From: JANYJZ01 sp964523395 | GTDB lineage: Bacteria > Bacteroidota > Ignavibacteria > UBA10030 > SZUA-254 | Length of the DNA: 64,000 nt | Assembly (NCBI GenBank): GCA_964523395.1 | Contig: CAZFXS010000004.1 | Location: 124,001-188,000 of the forward strand | Direction of reading: 5' to 3' | Shown here: positions 1-9,339 of the stretch, piece by piece | How the letters are laid out: each line of letters opens with the position of its first letter | Numbering within the stretch: the stretch's first letter is position 1 | Position numbers and translations under genes: made by a program | Notes under the pieces: model-generated | Seen by the model: only the letters and a program-made list of their open reading frames with translations | Databases searched by the model: none | Told to the model about the DNA's origin: nothing

Positions 1-1
1 C

Positions 2-193
2 CGCGTTGTACCTGCGCACTCATTCAAGTATGCGGCGACACTGCAGGAAAAAAATAAAGGAAATAACCCGACGCTTATACGCATCGAGACCAAATCGGGT
101 CACGGCGCCAGCAACGTCACCAAAACCATAGAGGTAACAGCGGATATTTATTCATTCATTATTCATAACCTCAATCTGATCCCGATATATTAA
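2..193 (+). CDS. Prolyl oligopeptidase family serine peptidase, C-terminal fragment
   Basis: The frame is open from the window edge and encodes 63 residues before TAA. It begins RVVPAHSFKYAATLQ and continues through KSGHGAS, where the His of GHG fits the catalytic histidine near the C-terminus of prolyl oligopeptidases (S9A). The RVVPAHSFK stretch matches the conserved segment after the catalytic Asp in that family. The start and the Ser/Asp residues lie outside the window, so activity and localisation cannot be judged. A strong hairpin follows directly and probably ends its transcript. Confidence 0.75.
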   Translation, partial: RVVPAHSFKYAATLQEKNKGNNPTLIRIETKSGHGASNVTKTIEVTADIYSFIIHNLNLIPIY

Positions 194-203
194 TAGTCTT
201 TGC

Positions 204-253
204 AGACCTCCGATTTCTATTCAGGCTACACCCATAGTCGAAATCGGAGGTCT
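204..253 (+). terminator. Hairpin terminator sharing its stem with two others in the window
   Basis: Perfect 14-bp arms AGACCTCCGATTTC (204-217) and GAAATCGGAGGTCT (240-253) enclose a 22-nt loop. A short T-rich tail TTGTTTTG follows. It lies 10 nt after the peptidase stop. Almost the same stem recurs at 1334-1383 and, as a variant, at 9254-9305. Confidence 0.75.
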
Positions 254-456
254 TGTTTTGTTTAACTGACCTGCCCTTCCCACACTTCTTAACATTCATT
301 GTTGTTCCTGTAGTACATCCTGACTTGGATTATTCTGTTCAAGCTTACGCAATCCTTTAGTTCTTCCTAAATTAGGCGGAGTAAATTTACGCTTATTATG
401 GCATTTTATTTGCTATAGAATGCCCGGTCGATTCGTCAATATATATGGAGGGATGT

Positions 457-1323
457 ATGCGCAACATCCGTAATCTTTTTACTCTCGTAGCTTTCCTTCT
501 TGCCACTCCCTGGCTTTCAAGCGCCCAGGTACAATCCCCTGACAGAACATTATCCCAGCTCCGGGGCACGTAGGAATATCATACCTTTTACAAAAAATGG
601 AAACTTACGTTTCTTACGGATGAAGATTTAGTACGCAATGATCAGGACGTTAAGTATTCTTTAACGCCTGCAGCAATAGCAATTTCCAATAATGGCAAAA
701 CCGAAACCTTCGCCTATACGCTCAAGGGGAAAAGGCTTTCCTTGACCGATCCATCGGGCGAAACGATGACATACGATTATCAGCGTCCCGGTGAAGCAGA
801 ACAAATGATTGATGGCATCTTTTACGGCGTTTTCTATAGTGAAACCGATTCCGCTCAATCATCATTGTTCACGTTCAAAGAAGGACGCCGGGTTTCGTTT
901 TCCGACGGTCATAACATTAACATCCGGGGGATTTACCGGATTGAAAACAATATTATTCTCATGAAGTTCGATGATGAACGGACAGATAATGCGATCATCC
1001 GGTTCCGTGATAATGAGGGTAATGTCGATGGGATTGTTTTTTATGATGAACTGTTCAGCAAGGAACGACTCATTGCTCATGAAACGCCATCCGAAAGACA
1101 CACTTATGTTCCGCCTCTACCATATCCTGGCCCCGAGGTATGCCTTTGTGTTGAGCCGTCATTTCCTCCCCCGCCTCCACCGCCACCTGTAATTCCTTCA
1201 TCATATATACCTCCGCCTCCTATCCCGGCGGATAACGGCGGCAGAAATTTCGGGTCAACGCGTGGTGAGGCAGCGTCAAGGGAAGACAACACGAGTACCA
1301 GATCCGGCGAGCGCAGACCGTAA
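457..1323 (+). pseudogene. Secreted lipocalin-like protein gene interrupted by an in-frame TAG
   Basis: ATG 457 has a GGAG ribosome site at 447-450 and opens a signal peptide (MRNIRNLFTLVAFLLATPWLSS). At codon 39 (571-573) there is a TAG, after which the same frame continues to 1323 with 250 more codons. The break lies in LRGT*EYH; lipocalin-like domains usually have GTWE here, so one G-to-A change (TGG to TAG) explains it. The downstream part contains two similar beta-rich units: about codons 39-107 (ending DPSGETMTYDY) and about 115-205 (starting DGIFYGVFY). A proline-rich tail with an eight-proline run follows. The gene may be inactivated, read through, or carry a sequencing error. An internal restart at ATG 742 would lose the signal peptide. 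Function is unknown. Confidence 0.7.
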
Positions 1324-1333
1324 CAACCCTTTT

Positions 1334-1383
1334 AGACCTCCGATTTCTACTGTTGTTTGAACATTGAAAGAAATCGGAGGTCT
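1334..1383 (+). terminator. Hairpin terminator, second copy of the shared stem
   Basis: Perfect 15-bp arms at 1334-1348 and 1369-1383, with the same AGACCTCCGATTTC core as 204-253 but an unrelated loop. It begins 11 nt after the lipocalin-like gene and ends in TTTCATC. Confidence 0.75.
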
Positions 1384-1401
1384 TTCATCATCAATCCCCC
1401 C

Positions 1402-1432
1402 TTGTAACTTCATTTGTTTCTTCCTACCTTTA
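1402..1432 (+). promoter_or_regulatory. Bacteroidetes-type promoter of the first kinase gene
   Basis: TTG (1402-1404), a 20-nt spacer and TACCTTTA (1425-1432) match the TTG-N20-TAnnTTTA form seen elsewhere in the window. The ATG at 1443 is only 10 nt past the -7 box, so the transcript should have almost no 5' leader, and no Shine-Dalgarno sequence is visible. The promoter resembles the two copies at 13463 and 14636. Confidence 0.55.
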
Positions 1433-1442
1433 AGCCACTCCT

Positions 1443-3656
1443 ATGATCGGTAGAACAATCTCCCATTATACAATCCTCGAGAAACTCGGTGAAGGCGGCA
1501 TGGGTACGGTATATAAAGCCCGCGATATCAGACTCGACCGGCTCGTCGCTTTGAAGTTTCTTTCCCAACGCGTCTACGCAAACGAAGACGACTATACAAA
1601 ACTTTTACAGGAAGCACGCACCGCAGCCGCAATCAATCATCCCAATATTTGCTCTGTTCTCGATATCGGCAACGTTGAAGACGATGAATTTCTGGTCATG
1701 GAATTTATCAATGGCTCTCCATTGCGAAAGACGATATCGAAGGGTGCAGTAGAATTCCCGACCGCGAGGAAAATTATTCTTCAGGTTGCTGAAGGCCTGC
1801 ACGCCGCGCATGCCGCGGGAATAATCCACCGGGATATCAAACCGGAAAATATCCTAGTTACAAAAGAGGGAATAGCAAAGATTGCCGACTTCGGACTGGC
1901 CAGACGGACAGATCCCGCATCTGATGAAACAGATACCAGTGCCGCAGGTACAATCGCGTACATGTCCCCCGAACAGGTCCGCGGAGAAAAGGTTAATCGT
2001 CTGACTGATATCTGGTCGCTGGGCATTGTTTTGTATGAACTGGTCACCGGTCAACGCCCTTTTGCAGGTGAATATAGGCAGGCGGTACAGTACTCTATCG
2101 TAAATCAAAAACATCGCCACGCTTCCGAGCTGGTAATGCATATTCCTTCGGCGCTTGATGCTATTATTGACCGTTGCCTCGAAAAAATCCCGGCAAAACG
2201 TTATCAAACCATCGAGGCATTTATTGGCGAACTGCGCGGTATTGATTGGGGTTCAAGGAAATCCGATATCGACACGATCAAATCTATTGCGGTACTGCCG
2301 TTTACCGACATCAGCCCGGATATGGACAATAAATATTTCAGCGACGGGCTCACCGAAGAAATCATTACCAACCTTTCCAAACTTAAGATGATCCGGGTTA
2401 TTTCACGCACCACACTCATGCAATACAACCGCACCGGGAAGACGACAAAGCAGATCGCCACCGATCTTAACGTGCAGTACATTCTTGAGGGAAGCGTGAG
2501 AAAGCAGGGATCAGATCTCCGTATCAGTACACAGCTTCTTGACGTAACAGATGAAGCATATCAATGGTCGGAGAAATACCGCGGGACGCTGAACGATATT
2601 TTCGATATTCAAGAAACAGTCGGGGCAAAAATTGTTAAGGCTCTTAAGGTCCGCCTCACACCCGGTGAAAAAAAGACGCTGAAGAAACGGTATACAAAAA
2701 ACACGGAAGCATATCAATTGTACCTGAAGGGACGATTCTTCTGGAATAAGAGAAACAAGGAAGCGTTGCATACTGCCATCAGATATTTTGAAGAAGCAAT
2801 TGAAAAAGACCCCTTGTACGCGCTTGCATGGTCCGGACTTTCTGATGCATATAACCTTATCAGCGAATACGGCGGGGGTTCACGAAAAGAACTCTACCCA
2901 AAAGCAAAGGCCGCCGTGGAACATGCACTCCGGCTCGACAACCAACTGGCTGAAGCCCATACATCGCTCGCAAGCCTCCTCATGCTGGACGAATGGAATT
3001 GGGCGGAAGCGAAAATCGCATTCTCGCGCGCGATTGATCTCAACCCGAATTATGCCACAGCCCATCACTGGCATGCTGAATGGCTGCTGTTTATGGGGAT
3101 GACAGAGGAAGCAATCAGGGAAATCTCCCTTGCATCCGTTTTGGATCCGCTCTCTCCGGCGATCCTCAAAGATAAGGGAATGACATTTTACTACGCGCGT
3201 AGGTACGATGAAGCGATCGAAACTGCAACCAAAACGTTCGAACTTGACAATAATTTTGCCCGCGCGCACCGGCTTCTTTCTCTTTCGTATCAGGGCAAGG
3301 GGATGTTCGCAGAGGCAATAGCAGAGAATGATTTGTGGGAGGCCGCCGGCGACAATACATCAGAGACAATGGTCTGGCGTGCACAATTATATGCAGCGGC
3401 TGGAAAAAACTCGGAAGCATTACGGATACTCGGAGAACTAAAACCGGAAACACTTACGAGTGGTAATTCGTTTCGCGCCCTGGCCCTTGTGTATGCGGGA
3501 TTGCATGACAATGACAGGGCATTTGACCTGCTGGAAAGGGCTTTCGAACTCCGGGCTGACTCGCTCTGCAGCCTGAGAGTTGACCCAAAGATAGACTCGC
3601 TGCGCTCAGACCCCCGTTTCGCCGTGCTGCTGAAGAAAATTGGGTTGCTTGGATGA
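1443..3656 (+). CDS. Ser/Thr protein kinase with FlgO/TolB-like domain and TPR repeats
   Basis: A 737-residue soluble protein. The N-terminal Hanks-type kinase has the P-loop GEGGMGTVY (about 17-25), Lys38 in VALKF, HRD at 129-131, DFG at 149-151 and SPE at 175-177, so the catalytic residues are present. A TolB/FlgO-like module follows from about 280 (SIAVLPFTDIS) to 400 (IVKALKVRL). TPR-like repeats fill about 425-730, and the protein ends in a conserved DPKIDSLRSDPRF motif shared with the paralogues at 14812 and 20673. No membrane segment is seen. It probably phosphorylates unknown partners recruited by the TPRs. It is the first of three kinases of this layout and lies just upstream of two receptor-type kinases. 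The substrate cannot be read from sequence. Confidence 0.92.
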   Translation: MIGRTISHYTILEKLGEGGMGTVYKARDIRLDRLVALKFLSQRVYANEDDYTKLLQEARTAAAINHPNICSVLDIGNVEDDEFLVMEFINGSPLRKTISKGAVEFPTARKIILQVAEGLHAAHAAGIIHRDIKPENILVTKEGIAKIADFGLARRTDPASDETDTSAAGTIAYMSPEQVRGEKVNRLTDIWSLGIVLYELVTGQRPFAGEYRQAVQYSIVNQKHRHASELVMHIPSALDAIIDRCLEKIPAKRYQTIEAFIGELRGIDWGSRKSDIDTIKSIAVLPFTDISPDMDNKYFSDGLTEEIITNLSKLKMIRVISRTTLMQYNRTGKTTKQIATDLNVQYILEGSVRKQGSDLRISTQLLDVTDEAYQWSEKYRGTLNDIFDIQETVGAKIVKALKVRLTPGEKKTLKKRYTKNTEAYQLYLKGRFFWNKRNKEALHTAIRYFEEAIEKDPLYALAWSGLSDAYNLISEYGGGSRKELYPKAKAAVEHALRLDNQLAEAHTSLASLLMLDEWNWAEAKIAFSRAIDLNPNYATAHHWHAEWLLFMGMTEEAIREISLASVLDPLSPAILKDKGMTFYYARRYDEAIETATKTFELDNNFARAHRLLSLSYQGKGMFAEAIAENDLWEAAGDNTSETMVWRAQLYAAAGKNSEALRILGELKPETLTSGNSFRALALVYAGLHDNDRAFDLLERAFELRADSLCSLRVDPKIDSLRSDPRFAVLLKKIGLLG

Positions 3657-3748
3657 CAAAAGAATCGTATCATTAGGTCATTTTGAAATTGATTCAAAGG
3701 CCTTGCTTCCATTGAATCAGCCATAAATTATCAAATAAAAAAGATCTC

Positions 3749-6466
3749 ATGATTGGTTCAACCATATCACATTATAAAATCTTAGAAAAGCTCGGCGAAG
3801 GCGGGATGGGTGTTGTCTTCAAGGCGGAAGATACCAAACTCGACCGCATTGTCGCGCTTAAATTTCTCCCCCAGCATCTTGCTTCGTCCGAAGCCGACAA
3901 AACACGTTTTATCCAGGAAGCAAAAGCAGCTTCAGCCATCAGTCACCCGAACATCTGCACAATCTATTCTGTCGATGAACACGACGGGCAGTTATTTATT
4001 GCCATGGAGTTCGTCGACGGACATACGCTGCGTGAAAAAAAAGAAACTGTTTCGTTTAAACAAGCCATCGATATTGGTATACAGATTGCGGATGGTCTGG
4101 CGGCAGCGCATGAAAAAGGTATCGTCCACCGCGACATTAAACCGGAAAACATCATGGTACGCAAGGACGGCATTGCGCAGATTATGGACTTTGGTCTGGC
4201 AAAACTGCGCAGTGCTTCCAGTAAAATCAACCGGCTCACGAAAGAAGGAAGCACCGTCGGAACCGCAGGATATATGTCCCCCGAACAAGTACAGGGACAA
4301 GATGTTGATCACCGTTCCGATATTTTTTCTCTCGGCATTCTTCTCTACGAATTATTTACGGGACAACTCCCCTTCAAAGGCGTCCATGAAACCGCGTTGT
4401 TGTATGAAATCGTAAACGTGGAGGCAATTCCAATGTCTGCCGTTAAACCGGAGCTCGATCCTGAACTCGACAGAATTGTATTAGAATGTCTCGACAAAGA
4501 CCCGAACGAGCGGACGCAGGCGGCCAAACAGGTCTCTATCGACTTAAAGAGGTTCAAGCGTGTTTCAACCCGCCAGCATCTCAGCAAAACAATGGCATCC
4601 CGCCCGGCAATGCGTACATCATCGCCTCATCAACAAACGCAACAAGCCGAAGATGTTGCCGCGAGCACAATTTCGAAACGGGAAATAAGCGCATGGATTA
4701 TCGCCGGAATAGTAGTTGCGGTCTTGATATTTGTTTTGTTGCGGTCAAAACCCGAACCTGTTGTTGAACAGCGAATGATTCGATCTTCCATCGTTGCCCC
4801 CGAAAGTGTGTACATTCATTCGTATGGTCCGGCTTCGGGACACCCAAAGCTTTCACCCGATGGAAAACTTGTTGCCTATCGGGGAATTATTCGCGACAAA
4901 GGGCCAATGATTTATGTCCGTTCACTTGACGAAAAAGACGCCCGACCAATTCCGGGAACAGAGAGCGGGTCAAGTCCATTCTGGTCTCCGGATGGAAAAA
5001 TGATCGGCTTCTTTGATGGCGCCAAATTGAAAAAGGTTGACCTTGCCGGCGGCAGCCCCACAACAATAGCAACTGTTCCCAATCACCGGGGAGGAACATG
5101 GAGTCAGAATGACGTGATTGTTTTCTGTCCGGATTATCAGAGCGGTTTATTTCAGGTTAGTGCGGACGGCAAAGGAACCCCTCAACAGATAACGACACTT
5201 GATTCAACGCGTCATGAGGGTTCACATCGTTGGCCATTCTTCCTGCCGGACGGAAAACACTTCTTGTACCTTGCACGCACGGCTGTCGAATCCGGCGAGG
5301 CGGAAGGGGATGCCATTTTTGTCGCCTCGCTGGATGGGAAAGAAAAAAAGATGCTTGTGCAATCTTCCTTTAATGCAGGATATGCAAACGGCTGTCTGTT
5401 GTTCGCCCGAAATCATGTGTTGATGGCACAACGATTCGACATCGATAATCTTTCGCTTTCCGGGGATCCTGTGAAGGTGGAAGATGATCTTCTGAATGAT
5501 CCCTCCTACAATATCGCTGCCTTCTCTGCTTCGAACAATGGACTGCTTGTCTATCAACCTGGCACGACGATGGAAGCGGGTGCCCGGCCAATTCTTGTTG
5601 ATCGCACCGGCACAATACTGCGGACAATAGGCGACAATGTTATCGAACAGGATCACCCGAGATTTTCTCCTGACGGTAAACAACTCGCCATGTATATGTA
5701 CGATTTGCGGTCACGAAGAAGTAATATCTGGATACATGACCTTCAGACCAACGGACGACGACGCATAACGACAAGGCCAGAAGGAGATTTTTTTCCCCTC
5801 TGGTCACCCAATGGATCCATAATCTATTTTACGACGGGCGGTATCTTTAACCGGGATGTGTATCGGCAATCGGTTGCGCGCAGTAGCAGAGAAGAACCCG
5901 TGTATACATCACCCAAGAATGATCTTGCGCTCGATATCTCCCCCGACGGATCAACACTTCTTATCGAGTCACGAGATGTGAATGAAAATCAGGGAGATTT
6001 GTTCTTCTTAACCTTAAAGGACGGGGCTGACAAAAGCCTGACACCTTTTCAAACAACAAAGTTCGATGAGCCAGCCGGACGGTTTTCTCGCGATGGAAAG
6101 TGGATTGCATTCGTCTCAAACGAAAGCGGAGAATATGAAGTTTATATCAAACGGACATCACAGCCCGACTCCGACCCCATAAAAATTTCATCCGGCGGCG
6201 GCAACGATCCACGATGGGGCGTCGGAGCTCACGAGCTTATTTTTATCAATAACAATGATTACCTCGTTGCGGCGTCGCTCCGATTCACGGAAAACTCCGT
6301 CGTCGTCGAAAAGACCACGACGTTGTTTCGTGCTCCGATGTTCAGCGCTCAATATGATGTCTCTTCCGACGGGAAAACAATTGTTTTCTCGCGGTCTATT
6401 GAAACACAAAAATTGCCGCCGATTTCTCTGGTGGTAAACTGGGATGCCGTGCTTAAAGAAAAATAA
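3749..6466 (+). CDS. Transmembrane Ser/Thr kinase with PD40/TolB-like propeller
   Basis: A 905-residue protein with an N-terminal kinase domain: P-loop GEGGMGVVF, Lys38, HRD 127-129 and DFG 147-149, ending near 275. A single hydrophobic helix (AWIIAGIVVAVLIFVLL) lies near residues 313-330. About 560 residues of WD40-like PD40 repeats follow (LSPDGKLVAYRG, FSPDGKQLAM and similar), forming a TolB-like beta-propeller. The likely topology is kinase in the cytoplasm and propeller in the periplasm, making it a receptor kinase whose ligand is unknown. It is a tandem paralogue of the gene at 6549, with near-identical activation segments (SKINRLTKEGSTVGTAGYM). It lies 92 nt after the preceding kinase and no clear promoter is seen in the gap, so co-transcription is possible. 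Confidence 0.92.
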   Translation: MIGSTISHYKILEKLGEGGMGVVFKAEDTKLDRIVALKFLPQHLASSEADKTRFIQEAKAASAISHPNICTIYSVDEHDGQLFIAMEFVDGHTLREKKETVSFKQAIDIGIQIADGLAAAHEKGIVHRDIKPENIMVRKDGIAQIMDFGLAKLRSASSKINRLTKEGSTVGTAGYMSPEQVQGQDVDHRSDIFSLGILLYELFTGQLPFKGVHETALLYEIVNVEAIPMSAVKPELDPELDRIVLECLDKDPNERTQAAKQVSIDLKRFKRVSTRQHLSKTMASRPAMRTSSPHQQTQQAEDVAASTISKREISAWIIAGIVVAVLIFVLLRSKPEPVVEQRMIRSSIVAPESVYIHSYGPASGHPKLSPDGKLVAYRGIIRDKGPMIYVRSLDEKDARPIPGTESGSSPFWSPDGKMIGFFDGAKLKKVDLAGGSPTTIATVPNHRGGTWSQNDVIVFCPDYQSGLFQVSADGKGTPQQITTLDSTRHEGSHRWPFFLPDGKHFLYLARTAVESGEAEGDAIFVASLDGKEKKMLVQSSFNAGYANGCLLFARNHVLMAQRFDIDNLSLSGDPVKVEDDLLNDPSYNIAAFSASNNGLLVYQPGTTMEAGARPILVDRTGTILRTIGDNVIEQDHPRFSPDGKQLAMYMYDLRSRRSNIWIHDLQTNGRRRITTRPEGDFFPLWSPNGSIIYFTTGGIFNRDVYRQSVARSSREEPVYTSPKNDLALDISPDGSTLLIESRDVNENQGDLFFLTLKDGADKSLTPFQTTKFDEPAGRFSRDGKWIAFVSNESGEYEVYIKRTSQPDSDPIKISSGGGNDPRWGVGAHELIFINNNDYLVAASLRFTENSVVVEKTTTLFRAPMFSAQYDVSSDGKTIVFSRSIETQKLPPISLVVNWDAVLKEK

Positions 6467-6498
6467 AACAACGGCATAATTAATCCATTTGCTTATCG

Positions 6499-6540
6499 GG
6501 TCATTGATTCAATGAGTAAGTGATCAAATGAATAAACAAT
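6499..6540. repeat. ATTGAATCA-type intergenic repeat
   Basis: Short interleaved palindromic words (TCATTGATTCAATGA, AAATGAATAAA) fill the gap between the two tandem receptor kinases. Similar strings occur at about 3680-3732, 20520-20566, 22812-22884, 23436-23472 and 23826-23908. Confidence 0.5.
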
Positions 6541-6548
6541 AAAAGATT

Positions 6549-9245
6549 ATGGTTGGAAATATTATCTCGCATTACAAAATACTCGAGAAGCTCGGAGAGG
6601 GCGGAATGGGCGTAGTGTACAAGGCAGAAGACACCAAGCTCGACCGTACCGTCGCATTGAAGTTTCTTCCCGCCCAGCTCGCTGCGTCAGACCAAGACAA
6701 AGCACGGTTTGTCCAGGAAGCCAAAGCCGCTGCAGCGCTGAATCATCCCAATGTCTGTTCCATCATCGATATTCAAGAGCACGACAAGCAAATGTTCATG
6801 GTGATGGAATTCGTCGATGGCCAGACACTGCGGGAAAAAATAGGAACGCTTTCACTGAAGCAAGCAATTGATATCGGCGTACAGGTGGCCGACGGACTTG
6901 CTGCGGCACATGACAAGGGTATAGTCCACCGCGACATCAAGCCTGAAAATATCATGATCCGCAAAGACGGGATCTGCCAGATTATGGATTTCGGTTTGGC
7001 AAAACTCCGGACTGCCTCCAGCAAGATCAATCGGTTGACAAAAGAAGGAAGTACCGTCGGAACCGCCGGATACATGTCACCTGAACAGGTTGTTGGGCAG
7101 GACGTCGATCACCGAAGCGACATCTTCTCCTTTGGTGTTGTGGCGTATGAATTGTTCACCGGACAGCTTCCGTTCAAGGGTGTCCATGAGACGGCACTCG
7201 CGTATGAGATTGTCAATGTTGATGCCGCGCCGATGTCAACATTGAAACCTGAGATTGACGCAACGCTTGACGCGATTATTCTTGATTGTTTGGAGAAGGA
7301 CCCGAAAGAGCGTTGTCAATCCATTGCCGAAGTCGCGCGTGATCTCAGGCGGATTCGCCGTGAGTCAACACGCCAACGGGCAAGCCGGATTACTGCGGCA
7401 AGGCCGGCGTTTGTACAATCGGCAACAATGTCCGCCATGACACCGGAGCCGGCCTCACCTGAAGTTCAAAAAAAATCCAACCCCCTTCCGTGGATAATAA
7501 GCGGACTTCTCTTTGTTATCGCTGCGGGGGCGATTGGCTATATGCTGTTACCAAAACCTGCGACACCTCCAACACCATTACCTGTCACGCGCGCATATAT
7601 TCTTCCCCCTTCGAAAGTGAACTTCAACGTTTCCAACGGCGGGCATCTCGCGGTTTCACCGGATGGGAAAAAAGTAGCTTTTGTCGGGACTGATACAACC
7701 GGCACAAATCAACTCTGGGTTCGTCCGGTAGAATCGTTAGCTCCCGTTCCTCTTGTCGGTACGAATGGGGCATACCATCCATTCTGGTCTCCCGATGGAA
7801 AGTTGCTGGCATTTTTTGCGGGAGGCAAACTAAAGAAAATTGATGCTGCAGGAGGACCTGTTGTCACAATTTGTGACGCGGCAGACGGGCGCGGAGGGAC
7901 ATGGAACGCTGCAGGCATGATTGTCTTTACCCCGAACTCTCTCGATCCTTTGTATAAAGTTTCAGCCGCCGGAGGTTTTCCCGTTGCTATTACAACACTA
8001 GACACAGCGAATAAAATTCAAACTCACCGCTGGCCCCACTTCCTTCCCGATGGCAGGCATTTCATCTATACGACGCAGGCCGCCGCAACGGGGGCAGAAA
8101 GCGATATGATCAGGATTGCCAGCATTGATTCAACGGTCGATTCACTGCTAATGCGCGGAAATTCCAACGTTGAGTACGCGTCCGGGTATTTGTTGTTCCA
8201 TCGTCAGGCGATGCTCATGGCACAGCCGTTCGATACGGCAACACTTCGGTTGACCGGCGATGCTGTTCCGATTGCTGAACAACTGCAGTATAACGACGGG
8301 AGAAGCAAGGCCCTGTTCTCGGTATCGAACAACGGCGTGCTCATCTATCAGAGCGGTGAAGAACAACAAACAAAGTTTGCATTCTTCGACCGGGCAGGAA
8401 ACCGGCTCACACTTCTTGACACAAAATGGCCCCGGGAAGGAAGACTCTCGCACGACGGGAAAAAGATCGCTTACAGGTTTTTTGATCTGCAAAACCGCCA
8501 AAATGATGTATGGTTGTATGAAATAAACGGCGGGCGAAGCTCCCGTTTCACATTTGATCTGGCGAACGATGGTTCTCCATTCTGGTCGCCTGATGATGAT
8601 TCTGTTGTGTTCAGTTCAAATAGAAACGGCAAAGCTGATCTCTATATCAAAAGCGCGAATGGAACAGGGACGGAACAACTACTTGTAAAGTCTGATGATG
8701 CTAAATATGTTACAGATTGGTCGCTGGACGGCAAATACCTGACGTATTCAGCATTGAGCAACCAAAAAACAAAATGGGATTTGTGGCTGCTGCCTCTCAC
8801 AGGCAATCGAACGCCGGTACCGTTTCTTCAGACGGAATTTGCCGAGGGCAGCGGAAGTTTTTCCCCCGACGGCAAATGGATCGCATACGGATCAGATGAG
8901 TCGGGGAAAGGCGAAGTATATGTCCGTGCCTTGGATGGGACAGCAGGGAAATGGGGAATTTCGATCAATGGCGGGAATACCCCCAGGTGGTCGAGGGACG
9001 GGAAGACTATTTTCTTTCAGGCAGCTCGAAAAGCAATGGCAGCGGCAGTCAGAGTAGTACAATCAGCCATTGTTGTTGATTCTGTGCGAACGCTTTTTGA
9101 TTATGAATCGCGGGGAATCTCAGGAGGCATTCAGGACGTTAGTGCAGATGGGCAGAAATTTCTTTTTCTGGTGACGGAACTCCATCAAACAGCACCGCCG
9201 ATTACGCTTGTTGTCAACTGGGATGAAGACCTGAAGAAAAAATAA
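6549..9245 (+). CDS. Transmembrane Ser/Thr kinase with PD40/TolB-like propeller (tandem paralogue)
   Basis: An 898-residue protein with the same domain order as the gene at 3749: kinase (P-loop GEGGMGVVYK, Lys38, HRD about 127-129, DFG about 147-149), a linker, one helix (LPWIISGLLFVIAAGAIGYML, near 313-333) and a PD40-repeat propeller to the C-terminus. Both proteins end in a similar sequence, (L/I)VVNWD followed by a short lysine-rich tail. The kinase halves are closer to each other than the propellers, consistent with tandem duplication followed by sensor divergence. The predicted role is a receptor kinase with a periplasmic sensor. A strong hairpin ends the unit at 9254-9305. Confidence 0.92.
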   Translation: MVGNIISHYKILEKLGEGGMGVVYKAEDTKLDRTVALKFLPAQLAASDQDKARFVQEAKAAAALNHPNVCSIIDIQEHDKQMFMVMEFVDGQTLREKIGTLSLKQAIDIGVQVADGLAAAHDKGIVHRDIKPENIMIRKDGICQIMDFGLAKLRTASSKINRLTKEGSTVGTAGYMSPEQVVGQDVDHRSDIFSFGVVAYELFTGQLPFKGVHETALAYEIVNVDAAPMSTLKPEIDATLDAIILDCLEKDPKERCQSIAEVARDLRRIRRESTRQRASRITAARPAFVQSATMSAMTPEPASPEVQKKSNPLPWIISGLLFVIAAGAIGYMLLPKPATPPTPLPVTRAYILPPSKVNFNVSNGGHLAVSPDGKKVAFVGTDTTGTNQLWVRPVESLAPVPLVGTNGAYHPFWSPDGKLLAFFAGGKLKKIDAAGGPVVTICDAADGRGGTWNAAGMIVFTPNSLDPLYKVSAAGGFPVAITTLDTANKIQTHRWPHFLPDGRHFIYTTQAAATGAESDMIRIASIDSTVDSLLMRGNSNVEYASGYLLFHRQAMLMAQPFDTATLRLTGDAVPIAEQLQYNDGRSKALFSVSNNGVLIYQSGEEQQTKFAFFDRAGNRLTLLDTKWPREGRLSHDGKKIAYRFFDLQNRQNDVWLYEINGGRSSRFTFDLANDGSPFWSPDDDSVVFSSNRNGKADLYIKSANGTGTEQLLVKSDDAKYVTDWSLDGKYLTYSALSNQKTKWDLWLLPLTGNRTPVPFLQTEFAEGSGSFSPDGKWIAYGSDESGKGEVYVRALDGTAGKWGISINGGNTPRWSRDGKTIFFQAARKAMAAAVRVVQSAIVVDSVRTLFDYESRGISGGIQDVSADGQKFLFLVTELHQTAPPITLVVNWDEDLKKK

Positions 9246-9253
9246 ATCTCCGC

Positions 9254-9305
9254 AAGAACTACGATTTCTTTCTAAGTTTAATCAAATGAAGAAATCGGAG
9301 TTCTT
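9254..9305 (+). terminator. Hairpin terminator, variant third copy of the shared stem
   Basis: Arms AAGAACTACGATTTCTT (9254-9270) and AAGAAATCGGAGTTCTT (9289-9305) pair over 17 bp with one mismatch. The core CCGATTTCT is the same as in the hairpins at 204 and 1334. An ATG inside the right arm creates a spurious longer start for the next gene. Confidence 0.7.
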
Positions 9306-9339
9306 CCATTACTCATTATACACAAAGGAAAAAACATCT

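Noticed and set aside
9286..9339. N-terminal extension of the cytochrome gene from ATG 9286.
   Set aside because: The ATG lies in the right arm of a terminator hairpin and has no ribosome site; ATG 9340 has AAAGGAA and a signal anchor.
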